Shown: piece after piece, positions 32,801-40,477 of the stretch
How the letters are laid out: each line of letters opens with the position of its first letter
Numbering within the stretch: the first letter of the stretch is position 1
Source of the DNA: Kiritimatiellia bacterium
GTDB lineage: Bacteria > Verrucomicrobiota > Kiritimatiellia > CAIQIC01 > Lenti-01
Assembly (NCBI GenBank): GCA_017540905.1
Contig: JAFYAC010000046.1
Location: 1-51,691, forward strand
Length of the DNA stretch: 51,691 bases
Direction: 5' to 3'
Made by a program: the position numbers and the translations under genes
The notes under the pieces: generated by a model
The model's database searches: none
Told to the model about the DNA's origin: nothing
The model's input: the letters and a program-made list of their open reading frames with translations, nothing else

Positions 32801-34896
32801 CCCCCGCCCCCCTCGCCGCCACCGACATCCCCATGCCCGCCCCCCGCACCCTCGCCGCCCAATACCTCCCCGCCGCCCTCGACGCCGACGCCGACGGCCT
32901 CCCCGACTGGTTCACCGCCCGCTACTTCCCCACCGCCTCCCCCGCGTCCCTGCCCACCGCCGATCCCGACGGCGACGGCTGGGAAAACGCCGCCGAAGCC
33001 GCCGACCGCACCGACCCGCTCGACCCCGCCTCCCTGCCCACCCCGCCCTCTATCGTCCACACCCCCGTCGCCACCCCCTGCGGCGACGCCTTTCCCCTGC
33101 GCATTGCCGCCGCCATCGCCGACAACAGCGCCGTCGCCTCCGCCACCCTCCGCATCCGCCGCAACGGACAGCCCGCCCGCAGCATCCCCATGGCCCCCGA
33201 CCCCGGCGACCCCGGAACCTGGACCGCCCTCACCCCGCCCGTCGCCGCCGACGGCGACACCTTCGCCTATTCCATCACCGCCGCCGACCCCGCGGGCCTC
33301 GTCGCCGAAACCCCCGAATACACCATCGACGTCCGCTGGCCCGCCCTCGTCGCCACCCCCCTCTCCGGATTCCACCCCGCCCTCCCCGCGGGCGCCACCG
33401 CCTCCGCCACCCTGACCCTTTCCAACACCGGCTCCGTCCCCCTCACCGTCACCTTCGCCCTCGTCCCCGTCGGATTCGCCGACGACGCCGAAACCGGCAC
33501 CAACGGCTGGACCGCCCGCAGCGCCACCACCAACGCCACCACCTGGCACCTCGGCACCGCCGGGAGCCATTCCCCGGCCAACGCCTGGTGCAACGGCCTC
33601 CCCGACTACCTCCCCGTCTACCCCTGCGGCGCCGACGACTCCCTCTCGCCGCCGCCCGTCCGCCTCTGGCCCGCCGACGCCCCCCGCGGCCCCGCGCCCG
33701 CCCTGTCCTTCTGGCACTGGGCCGACCTCGAGCGCGACTACGAAGGCGAAGAAGCCGCCGACGACGGCCTCCTCCGCATGTGGGACACCGGCCGCCTCGA
33801 AACCTCCACCGATTCCGGCGCCACCTGGTTTCCCCTCGACCCCGACGGCGGCTACCCCGCCATCCAATCCACCACCGACTCCGCATTCCCCGGAGGCACC
33901 CCCTGCTTCGCGCCCACCGGCGACGCCTGGCAACCCGTCACCGCCGATCTCGCCTCCCTGGCCCCCGACGCCCCCTCCGCCTCCGCCCCCGTCCTGCTGC
34001 GCTTCCGCTTCGCCTCCGACGCCTACGTCGTCCACCAGGGCTGGCGCATCGACGACATCGAAATCACCCCCCGCACCCGATACCCCTCCACCGCCAACTG
34101 GGCCACCCTCTCCACCGAAGCCCTCACCCTCGCCCCCGGGGAGACCGCCACCCTCGCCATCGCCTTCGACGCCGCCTCGTTCGCCCCCATGCAAACCGAC
34201 TACCAACTCCTCGACCTCCACCACAACGACCCTCGCCTGCCCACACCCCTGCCCATCCCCGTCTCCCTCTCCTGCACCGACCGCCAACTCACCGTCGCCG
34301 CCTCCGGCCCCGGCACCGCCGAACCCGCCGGCACCGCCACCTACCCCGGCCCCACCAACCTCCTCCTCTCCTTCACCCCCGGCCCCGGGGCCATCCTCGC
34401 CGACCTCCGGACCAACGACGTGACCGCCGCCGCCTACTGCGGCACCGCCGTCCCGACCACCCTCCCCGTCGCCCTCGAAAGCAACCTCACCGTCCAAGCC
34501 ACCTTCGCCATCCTCCCGCCCGCCGGCGCCATCCCTTCCCCCGACTGGCTGGCGGCCTACGGCCTCACCAACCGCCCCCCGGTCGCCGAAGCCGCCCTCG
34601 ACCACGACCGCGACGGCCTGCTCACCTGGCAGGAAGCCGACCTCCGCTCCGATCCCCTCGACCCCGCCGACGCCCCCCTCCGCCTCCGGCTCCTCCCTCC
34701 CACCGGCACCGACACCACCTTCCGCCTCTCCTGGCACGCCTACACCAACACCTCCGCCACCTACACCCTCCTCGCCTCCACCAACCCCCTCGCCCCCTAC
34801 CTCCCCCTCCAAACCCTCCCCGCCGCCCCTCCCGTCATGACCTCCCCGCCCCTCCCCCCCGCCCCCTCCTTCCACGCCCTCATCTTCCGCCCCTGA
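29869..34896 (+). CDS. giant exported subtilisin-like serine protease (S8)
   Basis: A 1675-residue protein: signal/anchor segment (about 8-28), a propeptide-like region to about 235, and a subtilase domain with catalytic Asp257 (IADTGLDTG), His294 (HGTHVAG), the oxyanion Asn in VAAGNDGE and Ser522 (GGTSMATP). A P-domain-like beta sandwich follows (TLGWSDAPA...VNDLDLTLLAPDG). The remaining ~1000 residues hold repeated beta domains and two Asp-rich calcium-binding-like segments, DADADGLPDWF with DPDGDGWENAAEA, and DHDRDGLLTWQEAD. Codon use is extremely C-ending. No PEP-CTERM or other sorting tail is visible. It likely degrades proteins outside the cell. The long minus-strand frame opposite it is a GC artefact. 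Confidence 0.9.
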   Translation: MKRWTPSSRLALLAVSALALLLAAILAHRPRSSVSPDVASPLPAVFQPLAAAAVPPPPDSLPPHHTRSGPRGLPTLVAFDGPVPTEAAAAIAAAGARVVGAMPPFSLLAEVPDAARPAILAMPGVASLADYPPSRTISPRLLAAAKATPDRTATLRFQTFAPADAPALARHLRALGATDIRTADRTAPARSRWGLVTARLPLATALGMADDPTISWLEEALPERLCNDIARSASNTSADLAQSIGLDGTGEIVAIADTGLDTGDPATLHPDLADRIHAVRDWARDGDWSDLSLHGTHVAGSIAGTGAASTNQYRGMAPAARLVVQSVADAKGVLHIPDEFADLLDDAYALGARIHNDSWGGASAGAYTLRDQQADEYVWAHPDLLIVVAAGNDGEDADGDGTVDPGSLASPAAAKNALTVGAAESGRAPGTGGRTSETYSKRWPTRFPADPIATDLISTPPDGAPPGLAAFSSRGPAADGRAKPDVVAPGTDIVSVRSRAATSTGWGVQGANTNYLFCGGTSMATPITSGGAALVRQWARLRHGIESPSAALLKAALAGGARSLAPGQYGDGPCREIPPRPSSAEGHGLIDLAATLFPGDAAAILLEGPTPLATGATATYPFDVTASAPLTATLGWSDAPAVLGADTALVNDLDLTLLAPDGTEHAPSNAPDRLNNLERIDLPATSVPTGRWQAVVTAWNVPDGPQPWALYLRGPIRTPPAIDHTPLQNQSATAAAYRVSATIAADGGWDPATALLHWSVDGGPEQTALLAADPGTPPALAMLPQTAYIADIPAAPLGSTIAYRITAGETTAPADGGCWTFAVTPDLPLEITAIPEETGTPAPPYGTYLHPSGTVLRATAPATIPDPDDPGGLRTACTGWTGTGSVPPTGDAPETTFTLTAPSVLSWHWQKQAALVETATPAAIAAAVPARTNWWPLGTPAAASSAPAAERLDNPATGETYAFAGWLLDGARWPDGTSPAPLAATDIPMPAPRTLAAQYLPAALDADADGLPDWFTARYFPTASPASLPTADPDGDGWENAAEAADRTDPLDPASLPTPPSIVHTPVATPCGDAFPLRIAAAIADNSAVASATLRIRRNGQPARSIPMAPDPGDPGTWTALTPPVAADGDTFAYSITAADPAGLVAETPEYTIDVRWPALVATPLSGFHPALPAGATASATLTLSNTGSVPLTVTFALVPVGFADDAETGTNGWTARSATTNATTWHLGTAGSHSPANAWCNGLPDYLPVYPCGADDSLSPPPVRLWPADAPRGPAPALSFWHWADLERDYEGEEAADDGLLRMWDTGRLETSTDSGATWFPLDPDGGYPAIQSTTDSAFPGGTPCFAPTGDAWQPVTADLASLAPDAPSASAPVLLRFRFASDAYVVHQGWRIDDIEITPRTRYPSTANWATLSTEALTLAPGETATLAIAFDAASFAPMQTDYQLLDLHHNDPRLPTPLPIPVSLSCTDRQLTVAASGPGTAEPAGTATYPGPTNLLLSFTPGPGAILADLRTNDVTAAAYCGTAVPTTLPVALESNLTVQATFAILPPAGAIPSPDWLAAYGLTNRPPVAEAALDHDRDGLLTWQEADLRSDPLDPADAPLRLRLLPPTGTDTTFRLSWHAYTNTSATYTLLASTNPLAPYLPLQTLPAAPPVMTSPPLPPAPSFHALIFRP

Positions 34897-35028
34897 CCCG
34901 CCTTCCCACTCGCAGTGTCCGCGCCGCGGGCATCCCCTCCCACTCATCGCACCGGGGGCTTCAGCCCCTCTGCAAGTCATTCCTTGCCCCCGGAGTCCAG
35001 CGCACACCATTCTCTTCCCTCCCCGTTG
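34897..35028. other. intergenic region with a possible stem-loop
   Basis: GGGGCTTCAGCCCC at 34955-34968 is a perfect palindrome with no T-tract. No gene seen. Confidence 0.35.
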
Positions 35029-35066
35029 ACTTTACGATTGTCAGACCCTTCTACTTTACGATTATC
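35029..35066 (+). promoter_or_regulatory. 14-bp direct repeats upstream of the ATPase gene
   Basis: ACTTTACGATTGTC (35029-35042) and ACTTTACGATTATC (35053-35066) differ by one base and start 24 bp apart. The first overlaps a TTGACT that could be a -35 box (35026-35031). AT-rich direct repeats in so GC-rich a region suggest operator sites for a regulator, or transcription-start elements. Confidence 0.45.
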
Positions 35067-35119
35067 TGCTTGACCGCTTTCCGTTTTCCGTCCATCTTCC
35101 GTTGCGGAGACCACAAAAC

Positions 35120-36340
35120 ATGGAATTCGAACGCAGCATGGAATCCTTGGCCCGCGAGGTGGCATCCACCTTCCGCGCGATGGTGGTGAGCGGTCCCCGC
35201 CAAGTGGGCAAAACATGGCTGTTGAGAAAAGTGACGAAAGCCCTTGGCGGCTACGAAGAGCTGTCGTTCGACGATCCGGCCTTGGTCGAACAGGCCCGGA
35301 CGGATCCGGGGTTGTTCCTCCAGATGCACCCCGGCAAGCTGTATCTGGACGAAGTGCAACGGGTCCCCGAACTCTTCCCGGCCATGAAACGGGAACTGGA
35401 CCGCGAGGACGGCACCGGGCGCTATCTGATGACGGGCAGCCAGCAATTCCCGATGTCCAAAGGGCTGGGCGAGAGCCTGGCGGGCCGTGTGGGCGTGCTG
35501 CGGCTGAACGGCCTGACCAAGGCGGAAGCGGAAGGGCGGCCCGGCGTCGGCGGCTACGTGCCAACCATGACCGCGCGCGGCGGCGGCGCGGGCGGCGGCG
35601 TGCGCGAGCTTTACGCCGCCGTGGTCAAGGGCGGATATCCCGAATGCCACCGTCGCCCGGAGATGAACGTGCGGCGCTACTTCGCGTCGTACATCGAAAC
35701 CTACATCGAGCGGGACGTCCGGGACATGGTGGACATTTCCAACGTGGGGACCTTCCGGACCTTCATGCGGGTGTGCGCGGCCCGAACGGGGCAGCTGCTG
35801 AACTACGCGGACCTGGCCCGTGACTCGGGCGTCAGCGTGCCGACGGCGCGGAAATGGCTGTCGATGCTCGAAACCACGGGTATCGTCTGGCTGTTGCACC
35901 CTTACCACAACAACCTGGTCAAGCGGGCGGCCAAGACCCCGAAACTCTATTTCACGGACTCTGGACTTTGCTCCCACCTCCTGGGCGTGGCGAGCGCCGA
36001 AGCGGGACTCGAATCGGCGGACAGCGGGGCGCTGCTGGAGACATTCGCGGTGATGGAGATCTGCAAACGGCACTGGTACGCGGGAAGCGACGCGCATTTC
36101 TGGTTCTTCCGGGACGGCGAGGGCCGCGAAGTGGATCTGCTGCTGGAGCGCGAAGGCCGCCTGCATCCCATCGAAGTCAAACGCGCCACCATGGTCCGCG
36201 AGCGGGACGTGCGGCCCGGGATGCGTGCCTTCCGGGCGGCCGCCGGAGCTTCGGCCGGAACGGGCGCCGTCCTCTACGGCGGCGAGACCTTCGGCGCTTT
36301 GGATTCCCAAACCGTCCTGGTCCCCATCGCCAAAATGTAG
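35120..36340 (+). CDS. AAA-type ATPase with C-terminal DUF4143
   Basis: A 406-residue protein. Walker A is SGPRQVGKTW near residue 25-34, Walker B is LYLDEVQR, sensor-like LMTGSQQF follows, then GRVGVLRLNGLTKAE. The C-terminal half has the DUF4143 pattern: VRELYAAVVKGGYPEC, the ETYIERDVRDM block, the winged-helix-like LLNYADLARDSGVSVPTARK, and the nuclease-like FWFFRDGEGREVDLLLER with IEVK. The ATG at 35120 has GGAG upstream. These ATPases are widespread and functionally undefined; proposed roles are in DNA-related or toxin-like systems. Stand-alone gene, convergent with glnN. Confidence 0.9.
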   Translation: MEFERSMESLAREVASTFRAMVVSGPRQVGKTWLLRKVTKALGGYEELSFDDPALVEQARTDPGLFLQMHPGKLYLDEVQRVPELFPAMKRELDREDGTGRYLMTGSQQFPMSKGLGESLAGRVGVLRLNGLTKAEAEGRPGVGGYVPTMTARGGGAGGGVRELYAAVVKGGYPECHRRPEMNVRRYFASYIETYIERDVRDMVDISNVGTFRTFMRVCAARTGQLLNYADLARDSGVSVPTARKWLSMLETTGIVWLLHPYHNNLVKRAAKTPKLYFTDSGLCSHLLGVASAEAGLESADSGALLETFAVMEICKRHWYAGSDAHFWFFRDGEGREVDLLLEREGRLHPIEVKRATMVRERDVRPGMRAFRAAAGASAGTGAVLYGGETFGALDSQTVLVPIAKM

Positions 36341-36358
36341 CCGCCCCCCCGCTGCCCC

Positions 36359-38503
36359 TCAATACACGAACAGCATCTCCCTGTACTTCGGCAGCGGCCA
36401 CCGGTCGTCCTCCACGAACGGCTCCAAATGGTCCGCCACGCAGCGCAGATTCCCCATCGCTTCGAGGATCCCCGCCGTGTCCCCGCGGTCCAGGGCGTCC
36501 GTGAGCGCCACGGCGTAGGACTGCAGATCCGCCAACCCCTCGCCGAGCAGCGCGCATTCCGCGTCCAGCGCCGCCGCGCCCGGCTCCGACTCCGCGCGCC
36601 GGGCGAGGTCGAGCGTCTCCAGCGCCTTCCGGTACTCCCGCCGCACCGCCGGGACGATCATCGACGTCGCCATGTCCAGCGCGCAGTTCCCCTCGATGGC
36701 CACCTTGCGCCGGTAGTCCTCGATGCCGATTTCGTGCCGCGACTCCATCTCCCGCGCGTTCATCACCCCGTAGCGTTCGAACAGCGCCACGTTCTCCGGG
36801 CGCACCAGCGCCTCCAGCGCCTCCGGCGTCGTCGGCGCGTTCGGCAGCCCGCGCCGCGCCGCCTCCTCCGCCCATTCCCCGGTGTAGCCGTCGCCGTTGA
36901 AGAGCACCCGCTTGTGGGCCTTGACCAGCTTCCGCAGCACCCCCTGCAGCGTCGGATTGAAGCGCCCGGCCGGCGCCTTTTCCAGCTCCTCCGCCACCTC
37001 GTCGAACGCCTCCGCCACCACCGTGTTCAGCACCGTGTTCGGCCCCGCGCACGAAAAACTCGCCCCCGGCGCCCGGAACTCGAACTTGTTGCCCGTGAAC
37101 GCGAAGGGCGACGTCCGGTTCCGGTCTGTCGTGTCCTTCGGCAGCGCCGGCAGCACGTCCACGCCGATCTTCAGCGCCGTCGCCTGCCCGTCCGCCGACC
37201 GCCCCTCGCGCCCCTGCTCCAGCTGCGAAAGGATTTCCGCCAGCTGCGCCCCCAGGTACACCGAAAGGATCGCCGGCGGCGCCTCGTTCGCCCCCAGCCG
37301 GTGGTCGTTCCCCGCCGACGCCACCGACGCCCGCAGCAGGTCCGCCCGCCGGTCCACCGCCGCGATGACCGAGCACAGCACCGTCAAAAAGATCGCGTTC
37401 TGCCGCGGGTCGCTCCCCGGGTCCAGCAGGTTCCGCCCGTCGTACGCCAGCGACCAGTTGTTGTGCTTGCCCGACCCGTTGACCCCCGCGAACGGCTTCT
37501 CGTGCAGCAAACACACCAGCCCGTGCCGGTCCGCCACCGTGCGCAGCACCTCCATGACCAGCATGTTGTGGTCGCACGCCAGGTTCAGCTCCTCGTGGAT
37601 CGGCGCCAGCTCGAACTGCGCCGGCGCCACCTCGTTGTGGCGCGTCTTCGCGGGGATGCCCAGGCGCCACAGCTCCCGTTCAACCTCCGTCATGAAGTCC
37701 AGCACGCGCGGCTTGATGCTCCCGAAATAATGGTCCTCCAGCTGCTGGTGCTTCGCCGACGCCGCCCCGAACAGCGTGCGCCCCGCCTGCAGCAGGTCCG
37801 GCCGCTGCAGGTAGAACGACTTGTCGACCAGGAAATACTCCTGCTCCGCCCCCAGCGACACCGCCACTCGCCCGTCCCCCTTCGCGCCGAAGCACCGCAT
37901 CAGCCGGCGCGTCGCGTTCGTCAGCGCCTGCATCGACCGCAACAGCGGCGTCTTCTTGTCCAGCGCCTCCCCCGTGTACGCGCAGAACGCCGTCGGGATG
38001 CACAGCGTCGCCCCGTTCCCGTTGCGCTTGACGAACGCCGGGCTCGTCGGGTCCCACGCCGTGTACCCCCGCGCCTCGAACGTGCTCCGCAGCCCGCCCG
38101 ACGGGAACGACGACGCGTCCGGCTCCCCAACGATCAGGTTCTTGCCCGAGAACGACTGGATGGGCTTCCCGTCCTTGAGCTCCAGAAACGCGTCGTGCTT
38201 CTCGGCCGTCGACCCGGTCAGCGGCAGGAACCAGTGCGTGTAGTGGGTCGCGCCGCGGTCCATGGCCCACTGGCGCATCGCGTGGGCGACGTCGCCGGCG
38301 ACCGACGCGTCCAGCGGCTCCCCGTTGTCGATGGTCGCGAGGATCTTCCGGCAGATCTCCTTCGGCAGGTATTCCCGCATCGTCTCCCGCGTGAACACGT
38401 CCTCCGCGTACGCGATGTCCCCCGCCGCCTGCGCCGGATACGGCGGCGGCACTGGACGGCGCGCGATTGTTTCGATGCTTTCCTGTCTTGCGAAATGGCT
38501 CAT
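36359..38503 (-). CDS. glnN: type III glutamine synthetase
   Basis: A 714-residue cytoplasmic enzyme joining ammonia to glutamate with ATP. Length and sequence identify the GSIII class: FPSGGLRSTFEARGYTAWDP, LGAEQEYFLVD, IPAKTRHNEVAPAQFELAPIHE, KPFAGVNGSGKHNNWS and a C-terminal KYREMLFVY. The start at 38503 gives MSHFARQESIE, with GAAAGG upstream. It is a single gene; no glnB or amt neighbour is in the window. Upstream, a possible -10 (CATAAA near 38563 on the minus strand) is the only promoter hint. Confidence 0.97.
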   Translation of the reverse strand: MSHFARQESIETIARRPVPPPYPAQAAGDIAYAEDVFTRETMREYLPKEICRKILATIDNGEPLDASVAGDVAHAMRQWAMDRGATHYTHWFLPLTGSTAEKHDAFLELKDGKPIQSFSGKNLIVGEPDASSFPSGGLRSTFEARGYTAWDPTSPAFVKRNGNGATLCIPTAFCAYTGEALDKKTPLLRSMQALTNATRRLMRCFGAKGDGRVAVSLGAEQEYFLVDKSFYLQRPDLLQAGRTLFGAASAKHQQLEDHYFGSIKPRVLDFMTEVERELWRLGIPAKTRHNEVAPAQFELAPIHEELNLACDHNMLVMEVLRTVADRHGLVCLLHEKPFAGVNGSGKHNNWSLAYDGRNLLDPGSDPRQNAIFLTVLCSVIAAVDRRADLLRASVASAGNDHRLGANEAPPAILSVYLGAQLAEILSQLEQGREGRSADGQATALKIGVDVLPALPKDTTDRNRTSPFAFTGNKFEFRAPGASFSCAGPNTVLNTVVAEAFDEVAEELEKAPAGRFNPTLQGVLRKLVKAHKRVLFNGDGYTGEWAEEAARRGLPNAPTTPEALEALVRPENVALFERYGVMNAREMESRHEIGIEDYRRKVAIEGNCALDMATSMIVPAVRREYRKALETLDLARRAESEPGAAALDAECALLGEGLADLQSYAVALTDALDRGDTAGILEAMGNLRCVADHLEPFVEDDRWPLPKYREMLFVY

Positions 38504-38649
38504 GGGCGTACCTTTCCCCGGGCCTCCGGACTTCCCTTCGGCCCGCATCCCTCCATTTATGCCACCCCCCCCGCCGAAAAGCGAAATGTTTTTGAGGGTG
38601 CCCAAAGGAGAATCCTTGTCCGACCGTCCTTCGTCCCCGCCCCCTTCCC

Positions 38650-38712
38650 ACGTTTGCAATTACATGAAACCACACGCCAATCCACACAAAACACCCATGC
38701 CTCCCCCCCATG
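38650..38712 (+). promoter_or_regulatory. TTGCAA/ATG cassette, copy d
   Basis: CGTTTGCAATTACATGAAACC followed by pyrimidine-rich DNA and ATG at 38710, 56 nt after the first T of TTGCAA. The frame beyond has no protein-like composition. The stretch just upstream (38600-38650), with CCCAAAGGAGAATCCTTGTC and CGACCG, is shared with copy b in the opposite orientation. About 320 bp separate this from the ExbB-like gene. Confidence 0.6.
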
Positions 38713-38970
38713 AACACCCTCTCTTCCCGCTCCTCTCCCGCCCCCCTCCTTCCCCCCGCAGCGCGCCCCCGGTCCGTTTCCCTTCCGCACTCCGCCCTCC
38801 GTCGTTTCTTGGAACCCCCGTTCCCTCCATGCCTCCCGCCGCAGACCGGCCCCCGCCAAGCCGTCCGCTCCCGCTTCTCCGGGACCTCCCCGTCTCCCTG
38901 CATCCTTACCGAATGGCCCTCTTTTCGTTCTCGACAAATCCACGGAAATGCGGGAGAGTGCGGCCAATCG

Positions 38971-38987
38971 GTTTCCGGACCGGAAAC
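38971..38987. promoter_or_regulatory. perfect palindrome upstream of the ExbB-like operon
   Basis: GTTTCCGG-A-CCGGAAAC is a perfect 8-bp inverted repeat with one central base, 45 bp before the ATG of the ExbB-like gene. Its size and place fit an operator for a dimeric regulator. No clear -10/-35 pair could be aligned with it. Confidence 0.4.
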
Positions 38988-39032
38988 GGCCGGTGCAGGT
39001 GCAACCCCCCTATCAGGACAACAGGTGCGAAC

Positions 39033-40454
39033 ATGGCAGACGACAAATCGGCGAAGAAAACGGAAAACAAGGCAGCCAGCGTCTCGACGGACGCGAACAT
39101 CTGGATACAGCTGGTCGGCGCCCTCTTGCTGACGGCGCTTTTCGCCGCGGGCCTGAGCTTCGCCAACAAGGCCATCAACCCCGAGCAGTACGACGACACC
39201 GGCCACGTCATCGTCCAGGAGTCGTACCCCATGCCGCTCCTCCGCTACATCAACGGCCTGGTCAACGAACGCGGTCCCGTCCAATGGGCCGAAGTCTACT
39301 GCTTCTTCGTCGTCGTCATCTTCGTATTCCTCAAGCTCGGCATCCTCAAGAAGCAGAACCGCTACCTCGCCTCCGCGGCCGCCGACATCGGCGACGTCAA
39401 CATGGACAACGACGAGGAGCTGGTGGCGCTCCGCAAGAAAATCCACGACGCGAAATGGAACTTCAAGAGCCTCCTGATGAGTCGCTTCGACAAGGGCATC
39501 GAGCTGTGGCTCGCGTCGAAGGACGTCGGCCGCATGAGCACCTGGGCCGGCACGGAAAGCGCGCGCGACAACGGCATGTCCGACCTGACCTTCACCCTCT
39601 CCCGCACGATGATCTGGGCCATTCCGATTTTCGGGTTCATCGGGACGGTGTCCGGGCTGAGCGACGCCGTCGGCGGGTTCGCCGACTTCCTCTCCGGCGC
39701 CGCCGAACTGAGCGCCATCAAAGGCGCCATCGCCGACGTCACGATTGGTCTGGGCGTCGCGTTCGACACGACGTTCCTGGCGCTGGTGCTGGTCATGATC
39801 GTCCAGTTCCCGCTGACGTCAATCATGCGCCGCGAAGTGACGCTCTTCAGCGACGTGGACGTCTACCTCGACGAACACTTCCTCTCGCGCCTGCCTTCCG
39901 CGGGCCAGCAGGCGGTCGTCATCGAGAACCTGGAAGACTCCATCGAGGCGGCCTTCCGCCGCTACATCCCCGACCCGGACCGCTACGAGGAAGTCTTCAC
40001 CGACTCCATCGAGAAGGCCGGCGACGTCGTCCAGAAGCAGTTCGAGTCCTTCACCGCCAAGTACGTCGAAGCCCGCAAGACCGCGACCGACAACGAAGTC
40101 AAGGCCCTCTCCGAGGCCATGGAACACGCCCACGTGCAGGCCATGAAGCTGGCGCAGGAATACTCCCACAGCGCCGACGGCATCCGCGACTCCCTCCAGG
40201 CCAGCCTCGAAAAGGCGGCCCAGGCGGCGGCGGGCGTCTCCCAGCAGGTTTCGACCATCACCGACCTCGGCGGCCAGATCCGCGACCTCCTCCAGGTCGA
40301 AAAGGCGATGGAGAAGTCGCTCTCCGGCATCGCCCAGGCCGACAGCTTCCAGAAGACCCTCTCCCAGCTGCGCGAACACCTGCAGAACACCGACGAATTC
40401 TGCCGCAAGATGAGCAAGCCGCGGGTCATCACCTTCCGCGAAGAAGCCGTCTGA
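39033..40454 (+). CDS. MotA/TolQ/ExbB-family proton channel protein with long coiled-coil tail
   Basis: A 473-residue inner-membrane protein. Segments lie near residues 24-44, 86-106, 193-212 and 236-260. The last two carry the family pattern: IFGFIGTVSGLSDAV and IADVTIGLGVAFDTTFLALVLVM, as in the proton channel of TolQ/ExbB/MotA. The extra N-terminal segments and the C-terminal ~200 residues, a Glu/Lys/Ala coiled coil (YVEARKTATDNEVKALSEAM), make it longer than TolQ or ExbB (~230-240). First gene of a four-gene cassette with a periplasmic propeller-like protein and two ExbD-like proteins, 23 bp before the next start. It probably uses the proton gradient to drive an envelope process. Confidence 0.88.
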   Translation: MADDKSAKKTENKAASVSTDANIWIQLVGALLLTALFAAGLSFANKAINPEQYDDTGHVIVQESYPMPLLRYINGLVNERGPVQWAEVYCFFVVVIFVFLKLGILKKQNRYLASAAADIGDVNMDNDEELVALRKKIHDAKWNFKSLLMSRFDKGIELWLASKDVGRMSTWAGTESARDNGMSDLTFTLSRTMIWAIPIFGFIGTVSGLSDAVGGFADFLSGAAELSAIKGAIADVTIGLGVAFDTTFLALVLVMIVQFPLTSIMRREVTLFSDVDVYLDEHFLSRLPSAGQQAVVIENLEDSIEAAFRRYIPDPDRYEEVFTDSIEKAGDVVQKQFESFTAKYVEARKTATDNEVKALSEAMEHAHVQAMKLAQEYSHSADGIRDSLQASLEKAAQAAAGVSQQVSTITDLGGQIRDLLQVEKAMEKSLSGIAQADSFQKTLSQLREHLQNTDEFCRKMSKPRVITFREEAV

Positions 40455-40477
40455 CCGCCACCCGCCGGGAGGCCGAC

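Noticed and set aside
28612..35010. A 2132-codon open frame on the minus strand opposite the subtilase and the cyclophilin gene
   Set aside because: It consists of Gly/Val/Glu-rich nonsense, a result of GC-rich codons read backwards; the plus-strand subtilase has an intact triad and signal peptide.
32139..35189. A 1016-codon plus-strand frame inside the subtilase
   Set aside because: Composition is almost only Pro, Arg and His, typical of an out-of-frame reading of C-ending codons.
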